DNA of 64,000 bases from Nematostella vectensis (GCF_932526225.1 NC_064035.1:3533501-3597500); one strand, 5' to 3'; positions 14,880 to 27,909 are shown, numbered from the stretch's first letter. Numbers and translations are program-made. The notes: generated by a model not told the origin, from the sequence alone.

Positions 14880-17330
14880 GGTAGATATAACAACAACGCC
14901 ATGGATGGAGTCTCTAGCACATAGGGTTATATAAGAGGGATATAACAAAACGCCATGGAGTCTCTAGCTTATAGGGGTATATAAGAGGGATATAACAAAA
15001 CGCCATGGATGGAGTCTCTAGCAAATAGGGTTATATAAGAGGGATAAAACAAAACGCCATGGATGGAGTCTCTAGCAAATAGGGGTATATAAGAGTGATA
15101 TAACAACAACGCCATTGATGGAGTCTCTAGCAAATAGGGTTATATAAGAGGGATATAACAAAACGCCATGGATGGAGTCTCTAGCTATTAGGGGTATATA
15201 AGAGGGATATAACAAAACGCCATGGATGGAGTCCCTAGCTTATAGGGGTATATAAGAGGGATATAACAAAAACGCCGTGGATGGAGTCTCTAGCTATTAG
15301 GGGTATATAAGAGTGATATAACAACAACGCCATGGATGGAGTCTCTAGCACATAGGGGTATATAAGAGGGATATAACAAAACGCCATGGATGGAGTCTCT
15401 AGCAAATAGGGGTATATAAGAGGGATATAACAAAACGCCATGGATGGAGTCTCTAGCACATAGGGTTAAATAAGAGGGATATAACAAAACGCCATGGATG
15501 GAGTCTCTAGCTTATAGGGGTATATAAGAGGGATATAACAACAACGCCATGGATGGAGTCTCTAGCACATAGGGTTAAATAAGAGGGATATAACAAAACG
15601 CCATGGATGGAGTCTCTAGCTTATAGGGGTATATAAGAGGGATATAACAACAACGCCATGGATGGAGTCTCTAGCACATAGGGTTATATAAGATGGATAT
15701 AACAAAACGACATGGATGGAGTCTCTAGCAAATAGGGGTATATAAGAGGGATATAACAAAACGCCATGGATGGAGTCTCTAGCAAATAGGGTTATATAAG
15801 AGGGATATAACAAAAACGCCATGGATGGAGTCTCTAGCACATAGGGTTATATAAGAGGGATATAACAAAACGCCATGGATGGAGTCTCTAGCTTATAGGG
15901 GTATATAAGAGGGATATAACAAAACGCCATGGATGGAGTCTCTAGCAAATAGGGTTATATAAGAGTGATATAACAACAACGCCATGGATGGAGTCTCTAG
16001 CAAATAGGGTTATATAAGAGTGATATAACAACAACGCCATGGATGGAGTCTCTAGCAAATAGGGGTATATAAGAGGATATGACAAAAACGTCATGGATGG
16101 AGTCTCTAGCTTATAGGGGTATATAAGAGGGATATAACAACAACGCCATGGATGGAGTCTCTAGCACATAGGGTTATATAAGAGGGATATAAGAAAACGC
16201 CATGGATGGAGTCTCTAGCTATTAGGGGTATATAAGATGGATATAACAACAACGCCATGGATGGAGTCTCTAGCTATAAGGGGTATATAAGAGGGATATA
16301 ACAACAACGCCATGGATGGAGTCTCTAGCACATAGGGTATATAAGAGTAATATAACAAAACGCCATGGATGGAGTCTCTAGCACATAGGGGTATATAAGA
16401 GGGATATAACAACAACGCCATGGATGGAGTCTCTAGCAAATAGGGGTATATAAGAGGATATGACAAAAACGTCATGGATGGAGTCTCTAGCTTATAGGGG
16501 TATATAAGAGGGATATAACAACAACGCCATGGATGGAGTCTCTAGCACATAGGGTTATATAAGAGGGATATAACAAAACGCCATGGATGGAGTCTCTAGC
16601 TATTAGGGGTATATAAGATGGATATAACAACAACGCCATGGATGGAGTCTCTAGCAAATAGGGGTATATAAGAGGATATGACAAAAACGTCATGGATGGA
16701 GTCTCTAGCTTATAGTGGTATATAAGAGGGATATAACAAAACGCCATGGATGGAGTCTCTAGCACATAGGGGTATAAAAGAGGGATATAACAAAACGCCA
16801 TGGATAGAGTTTCTAGCAAATAGGGGTATATAAGAGGGATATAACAAAACGCCATGGATGGAGTCTCTAGCACATAGGGGTATATAAGAGTGATATAACA
16901 ACAACGCCATGGATGGAGTCTCTAGCAAATAGGGGTATATAAGAGTAATATAACAACAACGCCATGGATGGAGTCTCTAGCAAATAGGGGTATATAAGAG
17001 TAATATAACAAAACGCCATGGATGGAGTCTCTAGCACATAGGGGTATATAAGAGGGATATAACAAAACGCCATGGATGGAGTCTCTAGCACATAGGGGTA
17101 TATAAGAGGGATATAACAAAACGCCATGGATAGAGTCTCTAGCAAATAGGGGTATATAAGAGGGATATAACAACAACGCCATGGATGGAGTCTCTAGCAC
17201 ATAGGGGTATATAAGATGGATATAACAAAACGCCATGGATGGAGTCTCTAGCACATAGGGGTATATAAGATGGATATAACAACAATGCCATGGATAGAGT
17301 CTATAGCACATAGGGTTAAATAAGAGGTAT
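14880..17330. repeat. Minisatellite, ~54-bp unit, about 45 copies
   Basis: A head-to-tail array whose unit reads roughly TATATAAGAGGGATATAACA, then a short AAACGCCATGGATGGAG block, then TCTCTAGC and a variable ATAGGG stretch. Copies differ by substitutions (CACATA/AAATA/TTATA/TATTA before GGG), by AAA versus ACAA before CGCC, and by small indels such as a shortened copy near 14,950. Long open frames on the minus strand across it are artefacts of the periodicity. It lies between Sp5 upstream DNA and the 3' end of OLA1. Confidence 0.95.
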
Positions 17331-17831
17331 ATAACAACAAAATCATATTTATTCGTAGTCGTTAGAACGTTCAGATAGATGAGAAGAAAAGAGTAACAAA
17401 GAAAACAAATAAAGATTGGGAATCAATCTGTGTAGTGATCGTACTGTATTTAAGCGTCCAGACGCCTCCTTATCTAAATAGGAATTCTAAGTAGTATGCC
17501 TACCTCGTATCTAGAAGAGTATTTGGTAGCTGACTGTTTGAAGAAAATTTAACTGTCTATAGTTTGTTTGGTTGATCTGTGTTAAAGCAGTTATTGACAA
17601 AAATGTTACTAAAGTTGGAAAAGATCACTGCAAAGCTCTAGCTGCAGCATTCTCGCTGTTGTATTTAGTGTCTTCTATCTCATGAACTACTACTATTCCC
17701 TTTGTTATCCGAAGAGATTTGTCCGAGCATTTGTTTTAAGAAAGATTCGATCAGTGTGAACCGTGAAAAGCCCTGTCTTGAGTTGTTAGCCTTGTTGGCA
17801 TTATTTATCATAGCATATAAAATCTGTTGTC
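17331..17831. other. Intergenic DNA and likely OLA1 3' UTR
   Basis: Unique AT-rich sequence between the 54-bp minisatellite and the OLA1 stop codon. The OLA1 3' untranslated region should lie in its right part. I could not place a convincing canonical AATAAA on the minus strand close to the stop, so the transcript end is unresolved. No separate gene is seen. Confidence 0.4.
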
Positions 17832-20800
17832 CTACGTCTTTTTCTTCTTGTCACTTAGACCAGCTCCAGCGTTGAATTTGAAGAAAATGATATCGCCGTC
17901 TTGTACCACGTAGTTCTTCCCTTCTTGGCGATACTTGCCAGCAGACTAGGGATAGAAGAACATTCGGAGTAGAGCAAAGGTAAAAGCTAGATCCAGTGTG
18001 TGTGTGTGTGTGGAAGGGGGTAAAGCAGCATAGGAAAAGGCATGATTACAGAACGAATTGCAGCAGGTTTAGAGCAAGGGTGAGCCTGTTTGTGTGGGTG
18101 GGATGGATATTGGTCAATGGACACATTCGTTTGATTTATCTATCAGTTTTTCCAACATCAGTATTTGTATCACCAGGTTTGAATAACATGTCAATCATCT
18201 TGTCCATACATGACTTCAAACCTGCATGTCATAATTGATATCTCAGTGAAGCATACCTTGCATGCGGCTTCACTGCCACACTCTTTAAAGTCATCATACT
18301 TCATGACCTCCGCCATAATGAAGCCTTTCTCAAAGTCCGTATGAATCTTCCCAGCAGCACCCGGGGCCTTGGTTCCTTTCTGAGGGAAATATATATAATA
18401 ATAATTTGTTAAGCTTCAATCATAAACTATTTGCATTCACAACTATACAACCCACCATTATAGTACAACTCACCACTATAGTACAACTCACCACTATGGT
18501 ACAACTCACCACTATAGCACAACTCACCACTATGGTACAACTCACCACTATGGTACAACTCACCACTATAGTACAACTCACCACTATAGTACAACTCACC
18601 ACTATAGTACAACTCACCACTATAGTACAACTCACCACTATAGTACAACTCACCACTATAGTACAACTCACCACTATAGTACAACTCACCACTATGGTAC
18701 AACCAACCACTATGGTACAACTCACCACTATGGTACAACTCACCACTATGGTACAACTCACCACTATGGTACAACTCACCACTATGGTACAACTCACCAC
18801 TATGGTACAACTCACCACTATGGTACAACTCACCACTATGGTACAACTCACCACTATGGTACAACTCACCACTATGGTACAACTCATCAGTCACCACTAT
18901 AGTACAACTCATCACTATGGTACAACTCACCACTATGGTACAACTCACCACTATGGTACAACTCACCACTATGGTACAACTCACCACTATAGTACAACTC
19001 ACCACTATAGTACAACTCACCACTATGGTACAACTCACCACTATGGTACAACTCACCACTATGGTACAACTCACCACTATGGTACAACTCACCACTATGG
19101 TACAACTCACCACTATAGTACAACTCACCACTATAGTACAACTCAACTCACCACTATGGTACAACTCACCACTATGGTAAAACTCACCACTATGGTAAAA
19201 CTCACCACTATGGTACAACTCACCACTATAGTACAACTCACCACTATAGTACAACTCACCACTATAGTACAACTCACCACTATGGTACAACTCACCACTA
19301 TGGTACAACTCACCACTATGGTACAACTCACCACTATGGTACAACTCACCACTATGGTACAACTCACCACTATAGTACAACTCACCACTATGGTACAACT
19401 CACCACTATGGTACAACTCACCACTATGGTACAACTCACCACTATGGTACAACACACCACTATGGTTCAACTCACCACTATGGTACAACTCACCACTATG
19501 GTACAACTCACCACTATGGTACAACTCACCACTATAGTACAACTCACCACTATAGTACAACTCACCACTATAGTACAACTCACCACTATGGTACAACTCA
19601 CCACTATGGTACAACTCACCACTATGGTACAACTCACCACTATGGTACAACTCACCACTATGGTACAACTCACCACTATGGTACAACTCACCACTATGGT
19701 ACAACTCACCACTATGGTACAACTCACCACTATGGTACAACTCACCACTATAGTACAACTCACCACTATAGTACAACTCACCACTATAGTACAACATACA
19801 ACTCACCACTATAGTACAACTCACCACTATGGTACAACTCACCACTATGGTACAACTCACCACTATGGTACAACACACCACTATGGTACAACTCACCACT
19901 ATGGTACAACTCACCACTATGGTACAACTCACCACTATAGTACAACACACCACTATGGTACAACTCACCACTATGGTACAACTCACCACTATGGTACAAC
20001 TCACCACTATGGTACAACTCACCACTATGGTACAACTCACCACTATGGTACAACTCACCACTATGGTACAACTCACCACTATGGTACAACTCACCACTAT
20101 AGTACAACTCACCACTATAGTACAACTCACCACTATAGTACAACTCACCACTATAGTACAACTCACCACTATAGTCCAAGCTTTGACCTCATCCGGGCCA
20201 CATGTGAAAAAGTATTGAAGCTGTAGCGCCTTGAAACCCAAGGTGATTATTTTACTCAGTGCACTACAACGGAAATAAGAGGGAGTTGGACATTGTTTTT
20301 CCCTCGATACACAGTAATGATTCATGATGTGTCCTGTACGGTATGCCAAGTACCTCACAAACGTGCTGGTACACAGAAAAACAGTTGATACTTGCATTGA
20401 AGAGGCATTACTCCAGGTTGCAGTACAGAAGTATACAGTACCCAGCTCTGACTTTCATTGGTAATTATTTGGAAATTCCATAATAATCATTTTTATCTTA
20501 TGATCTGTAGTTTTACAAAACCAAAAAGGATATTGGAAAGTCAAAGTTCTTTGCTCTAATGTTCTGAATGTTTTCCTAACAGGAAAAGTTTAAGGTGGAT
20601 CCTTAGCTTGGCAAACAATTTATTACATAACAATTTACAATTGAACTTACCTAGAAGTATTATGTTCTTTGCAGTATTTCTCTGCCTCCTCTTCACCCAG
20701 ATCTACTAACTATAACAAAAACAGCAACATTTGGTTGTGTTGGTAGGGGTATGACTTGTTAGGATAACTGTAGAACAATTAGAACAACATAGACAATAAA

Positions 20801-23800
20801 AACGAATACTTTGACATCCACATGACATTGTGCCAAGTCACCTCCAAAAACAAAACGCATTGCCACCATCTGGAAGAACATATAGCTTGTCACTAATCAA
20901 ACTTGCCTCAAACTCATTGTGATTCTCAACAATATCCTAAACTACTGTATTATTACAGTAAAAGTTTTACTTATATATATTTCTAAAATCAACAGACAAT
21001 TTGACAATTTGATTTGAGATTTTGATTGAGAGATCTCAATTTTCTTGTGTTTCCCTGTTCTATGTTAGCAGTCTTCTCTGAATGCACAAAACAACTAGCT
21101 ATCAATTAATAGAGCATATACTTCAATTTGCATCGTACCTTAGCCTCCAGTTCACCACTGAATGGGATAATGGCAGCTCCTTTGTCGCGGCTGTCAACCC
21201 ACTCCTTAATCTTGACCAGCCTGGGCACAAATAAGATAGAACATGGGTTGTAATAGTCAAACCCTGCTAACCTGAACCCTTAGTGGAGACAAAAAGCAAA
21301 ACACTCATGTATAATAATATAATTAAAAGATAAATGACTTGTTGGTAGAATTTGGTATGTTTTAGGACTTTTAGTACGTGTTAGAGGAATCATTTCAGAG
21401 CTAGAATCCTTATGTTGCAGTCAGTGATGCGTTTCCCTACTTGTTGTATAAAATGCAGGGGTTTGAGTTAACAGGGTTGAATAACATAATATTATTGCAA
21501 GATGCTCATAGTTTTATAAATCAAAAGTGCTGTTATCCATGTATTGTGTAAGGGAACCCACCCAAGAATCAAAAACAAATTAAAACAAAAGAGAAGAAAG
21601 TCAGGGTACAACCTGATCAAATGGAAAAAAAAATAAGCTTGACATAGTAAGGACTTTGAGTTGTCTGGGTTATTACTTCAAGTTATCTGTATAAAAATGC
21701 CTGAACATAAGGATCAAATCCAAGTAAAATTAAACTCTGGGCTCTATTATAGGTGGAAAAAATGGCAGGTTAATAAAAGAAAATGTGTACCCCGAGTTTT
21801 GATGGCTTTTGCCTCTAAAAAATGTCAATATGATACATGAAACTCAGGGATTTATTATTAATCAAGCAGCTTTATTTACTTCTACATGAAAAGAAATATT
21901 CTTTTACAAGCATACCATTTGTTCTTTTTGCGTATATAGTCCCTTTCTGATAAGTTCACAAGATATATGCAGGGCTTGGAGGTAAGAAGAAGGTGTTTAT
22001 TTAGAACTTCAACCTGGAGAAAGGACCAGAAGCAGAAATGTTTCTCAAAAGGTTCATATGAATTTGTTCTATGAAACAATGTGCATGATGTGGTTGGTTT
22101 TGAAAGGTCAACTTTGAAGGCCTCATAAAAAGGTAAATAAGAATATAGAAATACTTCATCCAGACCTAGAGGTGAAAAGTATGACAGCAGTAAAGTCAGG
22201 ACACAAAATTTGGACTCAATTAAGACTAAAAGTCATTGAATTCCGCACATAAACTTCTAAGAACCTATCTAACAATATTGAAAGGGGTGTACAAGCCAAT
22301 TGGTCCTGGTATTTAATGCAATATTTATTTTTAAAGAAAGTCACATTTTGGTCTACCAGTGGCCTTCATGTTTTAAAAACCACCAGATAACTTAGTTGTT
22401 AGTGTTTTTTAACTTATCTTTAGAAGGGCTACAAAACATGCTTCACAGGGGTTTCACTAGTCCCGGCAGCGCCAGCTACTTTAAAAAAAAAAATCGACTT
22501 GAGTTTTATTTGAACTAAAAAGATAACAAAATCTTCCACCCCCTACTTATCCATCTCCACTGCTGAATCTGAGAGTTAATGAAAGCCCTGTTACGCCATG
22601 GTAGTGTAAAACATGACTCTTGTTAAAAATCAATATTGCTGATTAGAAGTTAAAAAAAGAATGAAAGAGTTGTCTGGCATGTTTTAAGACAGACAAGAAC
22701 ATGGCATACACACATGTGTAAGATATTACATACCTCATTTGCATTCCAGGTTCCAAAGCGAAGATCCTTCTTCTCCTCAGCAACCCAATGAAGAAGCTTC
22801 TTCATTATTTCCTGCAAGACAACCATAAATGCTAGGAATAACAAAATAGGCAAAAGGATAATTACCTTAATCAATATGGCTAGCTAAGGCCTGATTCATA
22901 AGTCCTAATGCATTTTTTGTTTGGAACAAATATGTTATCAGCTTTGGAACAGCATCAGGATCTGGCATTACTTAAATGCTGTTAAATTCTTGGTGAAAGA
23001 TGAACAAGTTTAGAGTGGATAAGAGATGTAAAGAAATTTCTGAATGTACAAACAGTTATACAACAATCTCAAAGAGTAAAAAATATAAATGATCTAGATA
23101 AGCTAACATGACTTGGCTACTTACCAGCTCTCCCATTCTTTTCTTATCTCCACCTCTTACAACAGTCTTTTCCATTCCATTCTGCATTTTGATAAAATAA
23201 TCAATATACATAAAAAATGGCTTAACTGCAAATTTCAACAAAGCAAAATTAACAACAATTCAGAAGATATTTAAAGTAAGTTCTGCCCTTGATAACTTTG
23301 ATCAATACTTACCACGCGGTCTGTCAAGAACTCTTCATCCTACAATCCAATCCAATACAACACAAATGTCAATTCCAACAGAATAGAGCAATTTACATCA
23401 ATAGGTTTTAAAATTCTTGTTCCAGGACATTTTAAAAACTTGCAAACATTCTTTTATTGAAATGCTGTTATATTATGGCACAATAGAGTTAGTATTTTTT
23501 TCATACTGCAGTATTTAGTTTGTTTTGGGTTAATAGATTCATATTTAGTAATTGGTCTTGAATGGTGGGTGTGTCTGGTGGAGCTTAGCTTGTTTATAGG
23601 CACAATCCTTTGATTGTTTTACACTCTGTGTAATCTGTATAAGTAAATTTCAGTAACAAACTTAATCCACTAGAATCACTGGGAAATGTAATTAATTCTT
23701 CAATATATAACAATGTTTCTGTTCCTAAAATATTAACTATCTATGGATAATTGTCTAAAATGATAAGATATTCCAATATTCAAAATAAAAAGACAATAGC

Positions 23801-26800
23801 AGTTACACACAAGTTGGAATCTATTGTATAAGAAAAAGGCAGGGGAGAACATTACGCTGTGGTTTCACCTTTTTTCTAAGTTCTTCAGAAATAATTTCCA
23901 GATCTCTGACAGGATTTACATCTCCCTCAACATGAGTGACATCTTCCCCCTCAAATGCACCTAGCAGAAACAACAAAAATAACATTTGCACATAGCTGCA
24001 CCTGAATAAATCCCTAGTTCTAATACCATATTTACCTACAGATAATACACACTTTAAAAAAAAAAACGTTTTGGAAACATATCAGGAATAGCAAAAAAGC
24101 AAGTGTCAAAATAAGGACTTGATCTGCCTAAAAATTAGACATTAAGTTAGACAAATTTTCTGAATCGCAATTCATTTTATTGACAAAAGGGAAGAAATTT
24201 TTTAGACATTAACAGCACATTTCAGGTTTTTTTCAGTTTATGGCCATAGGAAACTCTTTTATCGAATCTCATTCTTGTTCATCAGCTACTCTGTTCTGTC
24301 ACACCAAAAAAACACACCCAGAATTTGGAGATTTGTGACTGAATTGTGCAGTATTATACAGGGGTGAATACTGTTACAAATTTTCAATGTGGATAATAAG
24401 AATAAATGAGAAGATGTTGCTTTAAAGTCTGCTGTATCTAAGACATCCTGTTAAATACAACACAAACTTACGGACTAAATGGAATATGGCATCACATGCC
24501 CAGATATGGGATAAAAATGCATTCCCAAGCCCCTGAAAGCAACAAGCCAATATGTTAGCAATCCTATAAACACAATTCCTCAAGACAATAAATACACAAT
24601 TCTTACTGTACACTACAGAATATCTTACAAGTCAATCTCTGGTTTGTCAACAAATAATTTCACAAGAATAATACATGAGTCAGGGAAAGAGTAAATAGAT
24701 GAAACAGTGTTTATGTAAATATATTTTTATCTTGGTATATAGAAAAAGCATACAAACTACTGCTTCATCCCTACAAGCATATTTCATGGTTGCCCACTCA
24801 TCGGGGGATATATTTTTAGAAATAAACAAACCATCAAAATGCTACAGATCTATGTTATCAGCTACCTGCCCTTCAGAAGCACCTTTCACCAGTCCAGCGA
24901 TGTCAACCACATTTAAAAAGGCTGGAACCTTGCTGTTGGTAAACAACGGCAAAAAGTAAGAGGAAAGCCTCACAGTGAAGATCTTAGAATGATGCACATC
25001 CTGTCTCTGAAAAACCCTCAACAATAAAAGAACTACCAGAAAACTGGGCATTGTGTTACCATCAACAATAGAACAAGGGAAAATTGGGCCTTATGCTATC
25101 ATGAACAATAGGAAAACAAGGGGAAATTGGGCTTTGACTCATGTCATAAGGTTTTCAGGTATTATTTTGGTTTGTTTCTAGAATGTATTGGTCATAATGT
25201 GTTTCAACATTCCATTATTTTGTTTTCCCCTTTTAAAAATATTTTTCTTTTTTCCCTTTTTTAAATGGTTTTTGAGAATTCCAGACCTCCTATGTTCACT
25301 TCAAATTAGCACCATTTTGCAGATGGAGTGTAGTAATTTCTCTGTCAATAATACCTGGCAGGCTGATGATATTTACATAGGAAGTCCCATCTTTCATCTG
25401 GTACAGGGACTCGACGTAAAAAAGACATAAGGAAATGCTGTTATTCTACTTACTAAATTATTATTAATTTCAGTGGCAAGGGGGCAGGAATTGGGGTGTT
25501 TATTTTGAAATCCTTCAACTCTATAAATAACTGTTATGGCATCAATAAACAGTAAGCTTTTTTTGTTGATCATTCAAAAAGGAATTAAATGTGATTACTA
25601 GAAGCCTTGTATTCATTCATCCTTAATGTGTTTTTTTGGGAAAGGCACCTATTTTGATGGGAGGAGCTTTTTCAGTATTTTGTGCCTTAGAGAAGGAGCT
25701 AATTCAGAACTGGAGGAGCATTTATGCTAAGTTCTGGTTAAAATCTATACTTGTGACAAGGCCTTATGACACAATTCATCAGATGTTAGTACAAAATAAT
25801 ATACATACATTGGATTTATATGTAATCTTGGAAAACAAAACAATAAAAACCAAGGAAGGCAACATCTGTAAATCAGCTGATATATCAAAATCAATTACCA
25901 ATACTAGTCCCCTAGAGGGTCCATACTTAGCTCATGATATAATAGTAAAGATGAAATAATACTTATTTTCATTGGGATCTGAAAATAAAATAAACAAAAA
26001 TTAGGTATCCAGCTGTTTATTTCTATTGGTCAAGGGCATGCATGCTATTTTCAATAAATATATATTACATGAAGAATTTTAATTCATTTTACTCATCATT
26101 ACCACTTTAATCATGATCATTTTTTATTTGAGTTTATTATTATTTGTGTTCAAAAACAACAGAATCAAATTCCCAACCTTAAAGTTCAATTTTGTTTGAT
26201 TACCGAGTACAGCCAAATCCACTTATTCCCGGCCCTACCGATCGATAAAAATCGATACTCACAGCCCAAGAGTACTCAATCATATTGATTATTTTCGATT
26301 AATATCGGGTTTTATTGATTTCTTATATTTAAAACTGAACACTGGAAAATTGAATCTGCATTCACGTCTAGCTTCTAAGCATATGTTTGTTCACTGCTAT
26401 CCTGGATACCAGACTCTTGAGCTTTGATCGTTTACTATGCGCCCTTTACTGGCTAGTAAACAAACGCATAGTAAACAAACAAAGCACGAGACTCTGGGAC
26501 CTAGGGATTGTTGCAGACACAACAATCGATTTGGTATGGCAGAAGCGCGAAGTATGAACATGGCTTTATATCGCATTATAAGTACTTCGTCCTTATACCT
26601 CGTAGGGTTGTTCTTATGCTTTCCAATCAGCTAATATAATGGCTGATTAGTGTCCAGAAATCTCTTATCAAGAATTATATGGGTTAATAAAGAACCTTTA
26701 GTAAATAAATGTTGTTGTTTCTTGTATATTGTGAATGTTGTTTGCAAGTGGTAAAATTGAGCCCTTTTAAAGCGATATAAAGACTTGCTTTGTTTATCTC

Positions 26801-27753
26801 ACCTTGTCTAACTGATTTTATTTAAGGAAACACAGTCAAACAATTGATCATGTCTGTTAAGGCTGATCATTTCGAAAGAATGGACAGAAAATCGATATTT
26901 ATCAATATAATCAATAATAATTGATAATTTCAATATTTTTCGATAATAATTATAATAATCCATACTCACACAGTTTCACGTTATCGATTTCTATTGATTT
27001 CCGATATTAATCGATTGATTGATATTGATTTTATCAATTACTATTGATTATTATTGATTATTGGAATAATCGATCGGTAGGGCCAGGAACTATTAGATTT
27101 TGTTTGAATTTGAACACAATCAAACTCAAAATGCTAACTAGTCACCCTTGAAATTATTATCAAAGCCCCGTTAATAAGTGAACTTATACTAACCCCCTAT
27201 TAGGGTGGACCAAAAATGAGACAGGTGGGTGATTTTTTGTCTACTTAATTTTTTTTAGAAGCCTCAGGTTTGCATATTTTTTGCTCTCGCTGCACAATGC
27301 TTTGTGGGAGTAAGGATCAGCCTGTACACATTTTTTCTAGATTTTTTTACTTGTGCGATTTCTTTCTTTTTGCTTTTCACCCCCCCCCCCCCCCCCACCA
27401 ACACACACAGACACATCACTTTTCTACTGGTCCTTCCCTTACCAGATAAACTTCACTATCATAGAATGGAATTTGAAGTATTCCGTCTCTAAATATTTTT
27501 ATGTTTACATACCTATGGTGCAGAATGGAAAGTTCTCCGCACTAGCGGCGCTCTTGGTCAGCACATTAAAGAACGTTGATTTTCTATTAGATTACAGATA
27601 TTCCACGTGAGTCATGTTTTTTTTACACATGTACTTCATGTTACTCGTCTCTTACCCAACGTTAGGAATCCCAACAATACCACATTTCAGTGACGTGCCA
27701 AATCTACCCATTAATGGCGGGGGTTTTTCTTCCTCCTTTTTTTTCGGCGGCAT
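17832..27753 (-). CDS. OLA1: Obg-like ATPase 1 (OLA1), 16 exons, 398 residues
   Basis: Exons in transcript order: 27753-27656, 27583-27513, 25978-25967, 25415-25355, 24932-24866, 24532-24472, 23960-23869, 23339-23313, 23181-23125, 22811-22734, 22013-21916, 21220-21139, 20709-20651, 20263-20167, 18379-18257, 17945-17832. Phases agree throughout and give 398 residues, against 396 in human OLA1. The G1/Walker A motif GIPNVGKST is at ~28-36, G3 DIAG at 91-94, and the G4-equivalent NLSE at ~228-231; this replacement of NKxD is the family's known basis for preferring ATP to GTP. A TGS-like C-terminal domain begins around residue 304, and the protein ends in a lysine-rich tail. OLA1 is a cytosolic YchF-class ATPase linked to translation and stress responses. 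All introns are GT-AG except the one between exons 3 and 4, which needs AT-AC ends. Intron 14 is almost entirely an 18-bp minisatellite. Confidence 0.93.
18440..20176. repeat. 18-bp minisatellite built from the OLA1 exon-14 splice donor, ~95 copies
   Basis: On the OLA1 coding strand the unit is GTGAGTTGTACTATAGTG. Exon 14 ends with ACTATAGTG, followed by GTGAGT, so the exon end plus donor is itself the first copy and every unit repeats a strong GTG/GTGAGT donor. The intron (20166-18380) is about 1.79 kb and nearly all of it is this array. Units differ mainly at one base (ATAGTG versus CATAGTG-type, seen on the plus strand as ctatag/ctatgg) and the types occur in blocks. Irregular insertions of about 7, 5 and 7 bases lie near 19,790, 19,141 and 18,890. 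The very long open frames on both strands here are a consequence of an 18-bp period without stops. Confidence 0.95.
25416..25966 (-). other. OLA1: Apparent AT-AC intron of OLA1
   Basis: Read on the minus strand, exon 3 ends ...CCCAATGAAA, the intron starts ATAAGTATT and ends CTTTTTTAC, and exon 4 starts GTCGAGTCCC. This joins GAA A|GT CGA and gives the conserved OLA1 stretch [13 protein letters not shown]. The nearest GT-AG alternative (GTATTA at 25962 to the AG at 25410) shifts the frame and meets a TGA within a few codons. The 5' end ATAAGT matches the form known for U2-type AT-AC introns, not the ATATCCTT of minor introns. A TTCCTTAT 12 or so bases upstream of the AC (25434-25427) resembles a U12 branch site, so the spliceosome class is uncertain. 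Confidence 0.75.
26226..27090. mobile_element. Inverted-repeat element (MITE-like) in OLA1 intron 2
   Basis: The left end reads TTCCCGGCCCTACCGATCGAT and the right end, reverse complemented, reads TTCCTGGCCCTACCGATCGAT, one mismatch in 21. The interior just inside the right end (26,890-27,070) is packed with ATCGAT/TTGATTATTGATT motifs that can fold on themselves. No open frame is present, so it is non-autonomous. I could not define a clean target duplication, so the exact ends and superfamily are open. Confidence 0.6.
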
Positions 27754-27909
27754 TTTTAGAAAAGGAGTGGTAAATACAGAACGAACACAAATTCGAAATT
27801 GGCACCGGGTAAGAAAAAAATGGCGGAGAGCCATGTAAGGCGCATGCGCAGAATCAGAGCCCTCTGACTGTTTTAATGGCTCACGCGGAATAACACAGGC
27901 TGACCACAT
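27754..27909 (-). promoter_or_regulatory. Probable OLA1 core promoter
   Basis: Just upstream of the OLA1 start codon are a YY1-like AAAATGGCGG (27817-27826) and an NRF-1-like palindrome GCGCATGCGC (27840-27849). Both are typical of TATA-less housekeeping promoters, which suits a ubiquitously expressed gene. Their function here is inferred from motif match and position. Confidence 0.45.

Noticed and set aside
15235..17311. Overlapping ORFs of 65-129 codons repeating LETPSMAFCYIPLIYPY
   Set aside because: Artefact of the 54-bp period being a multiple of three; no independent coding evidence.
14880..17330. Possible CRISPR-like array
   Set aside because: Units are contiguous with no unique spacers between them, and the DNA is animal nuclear, so it is a minisatellite.
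18406..20397. Very long open frames (over 600 codons) on both strands across the 18-bp array
   Set aside because: They follow from an 18-bp repeat without stops in any frame. Only the first ~30 codons on the minus strand (20263-20167) are real OLA1 exon.
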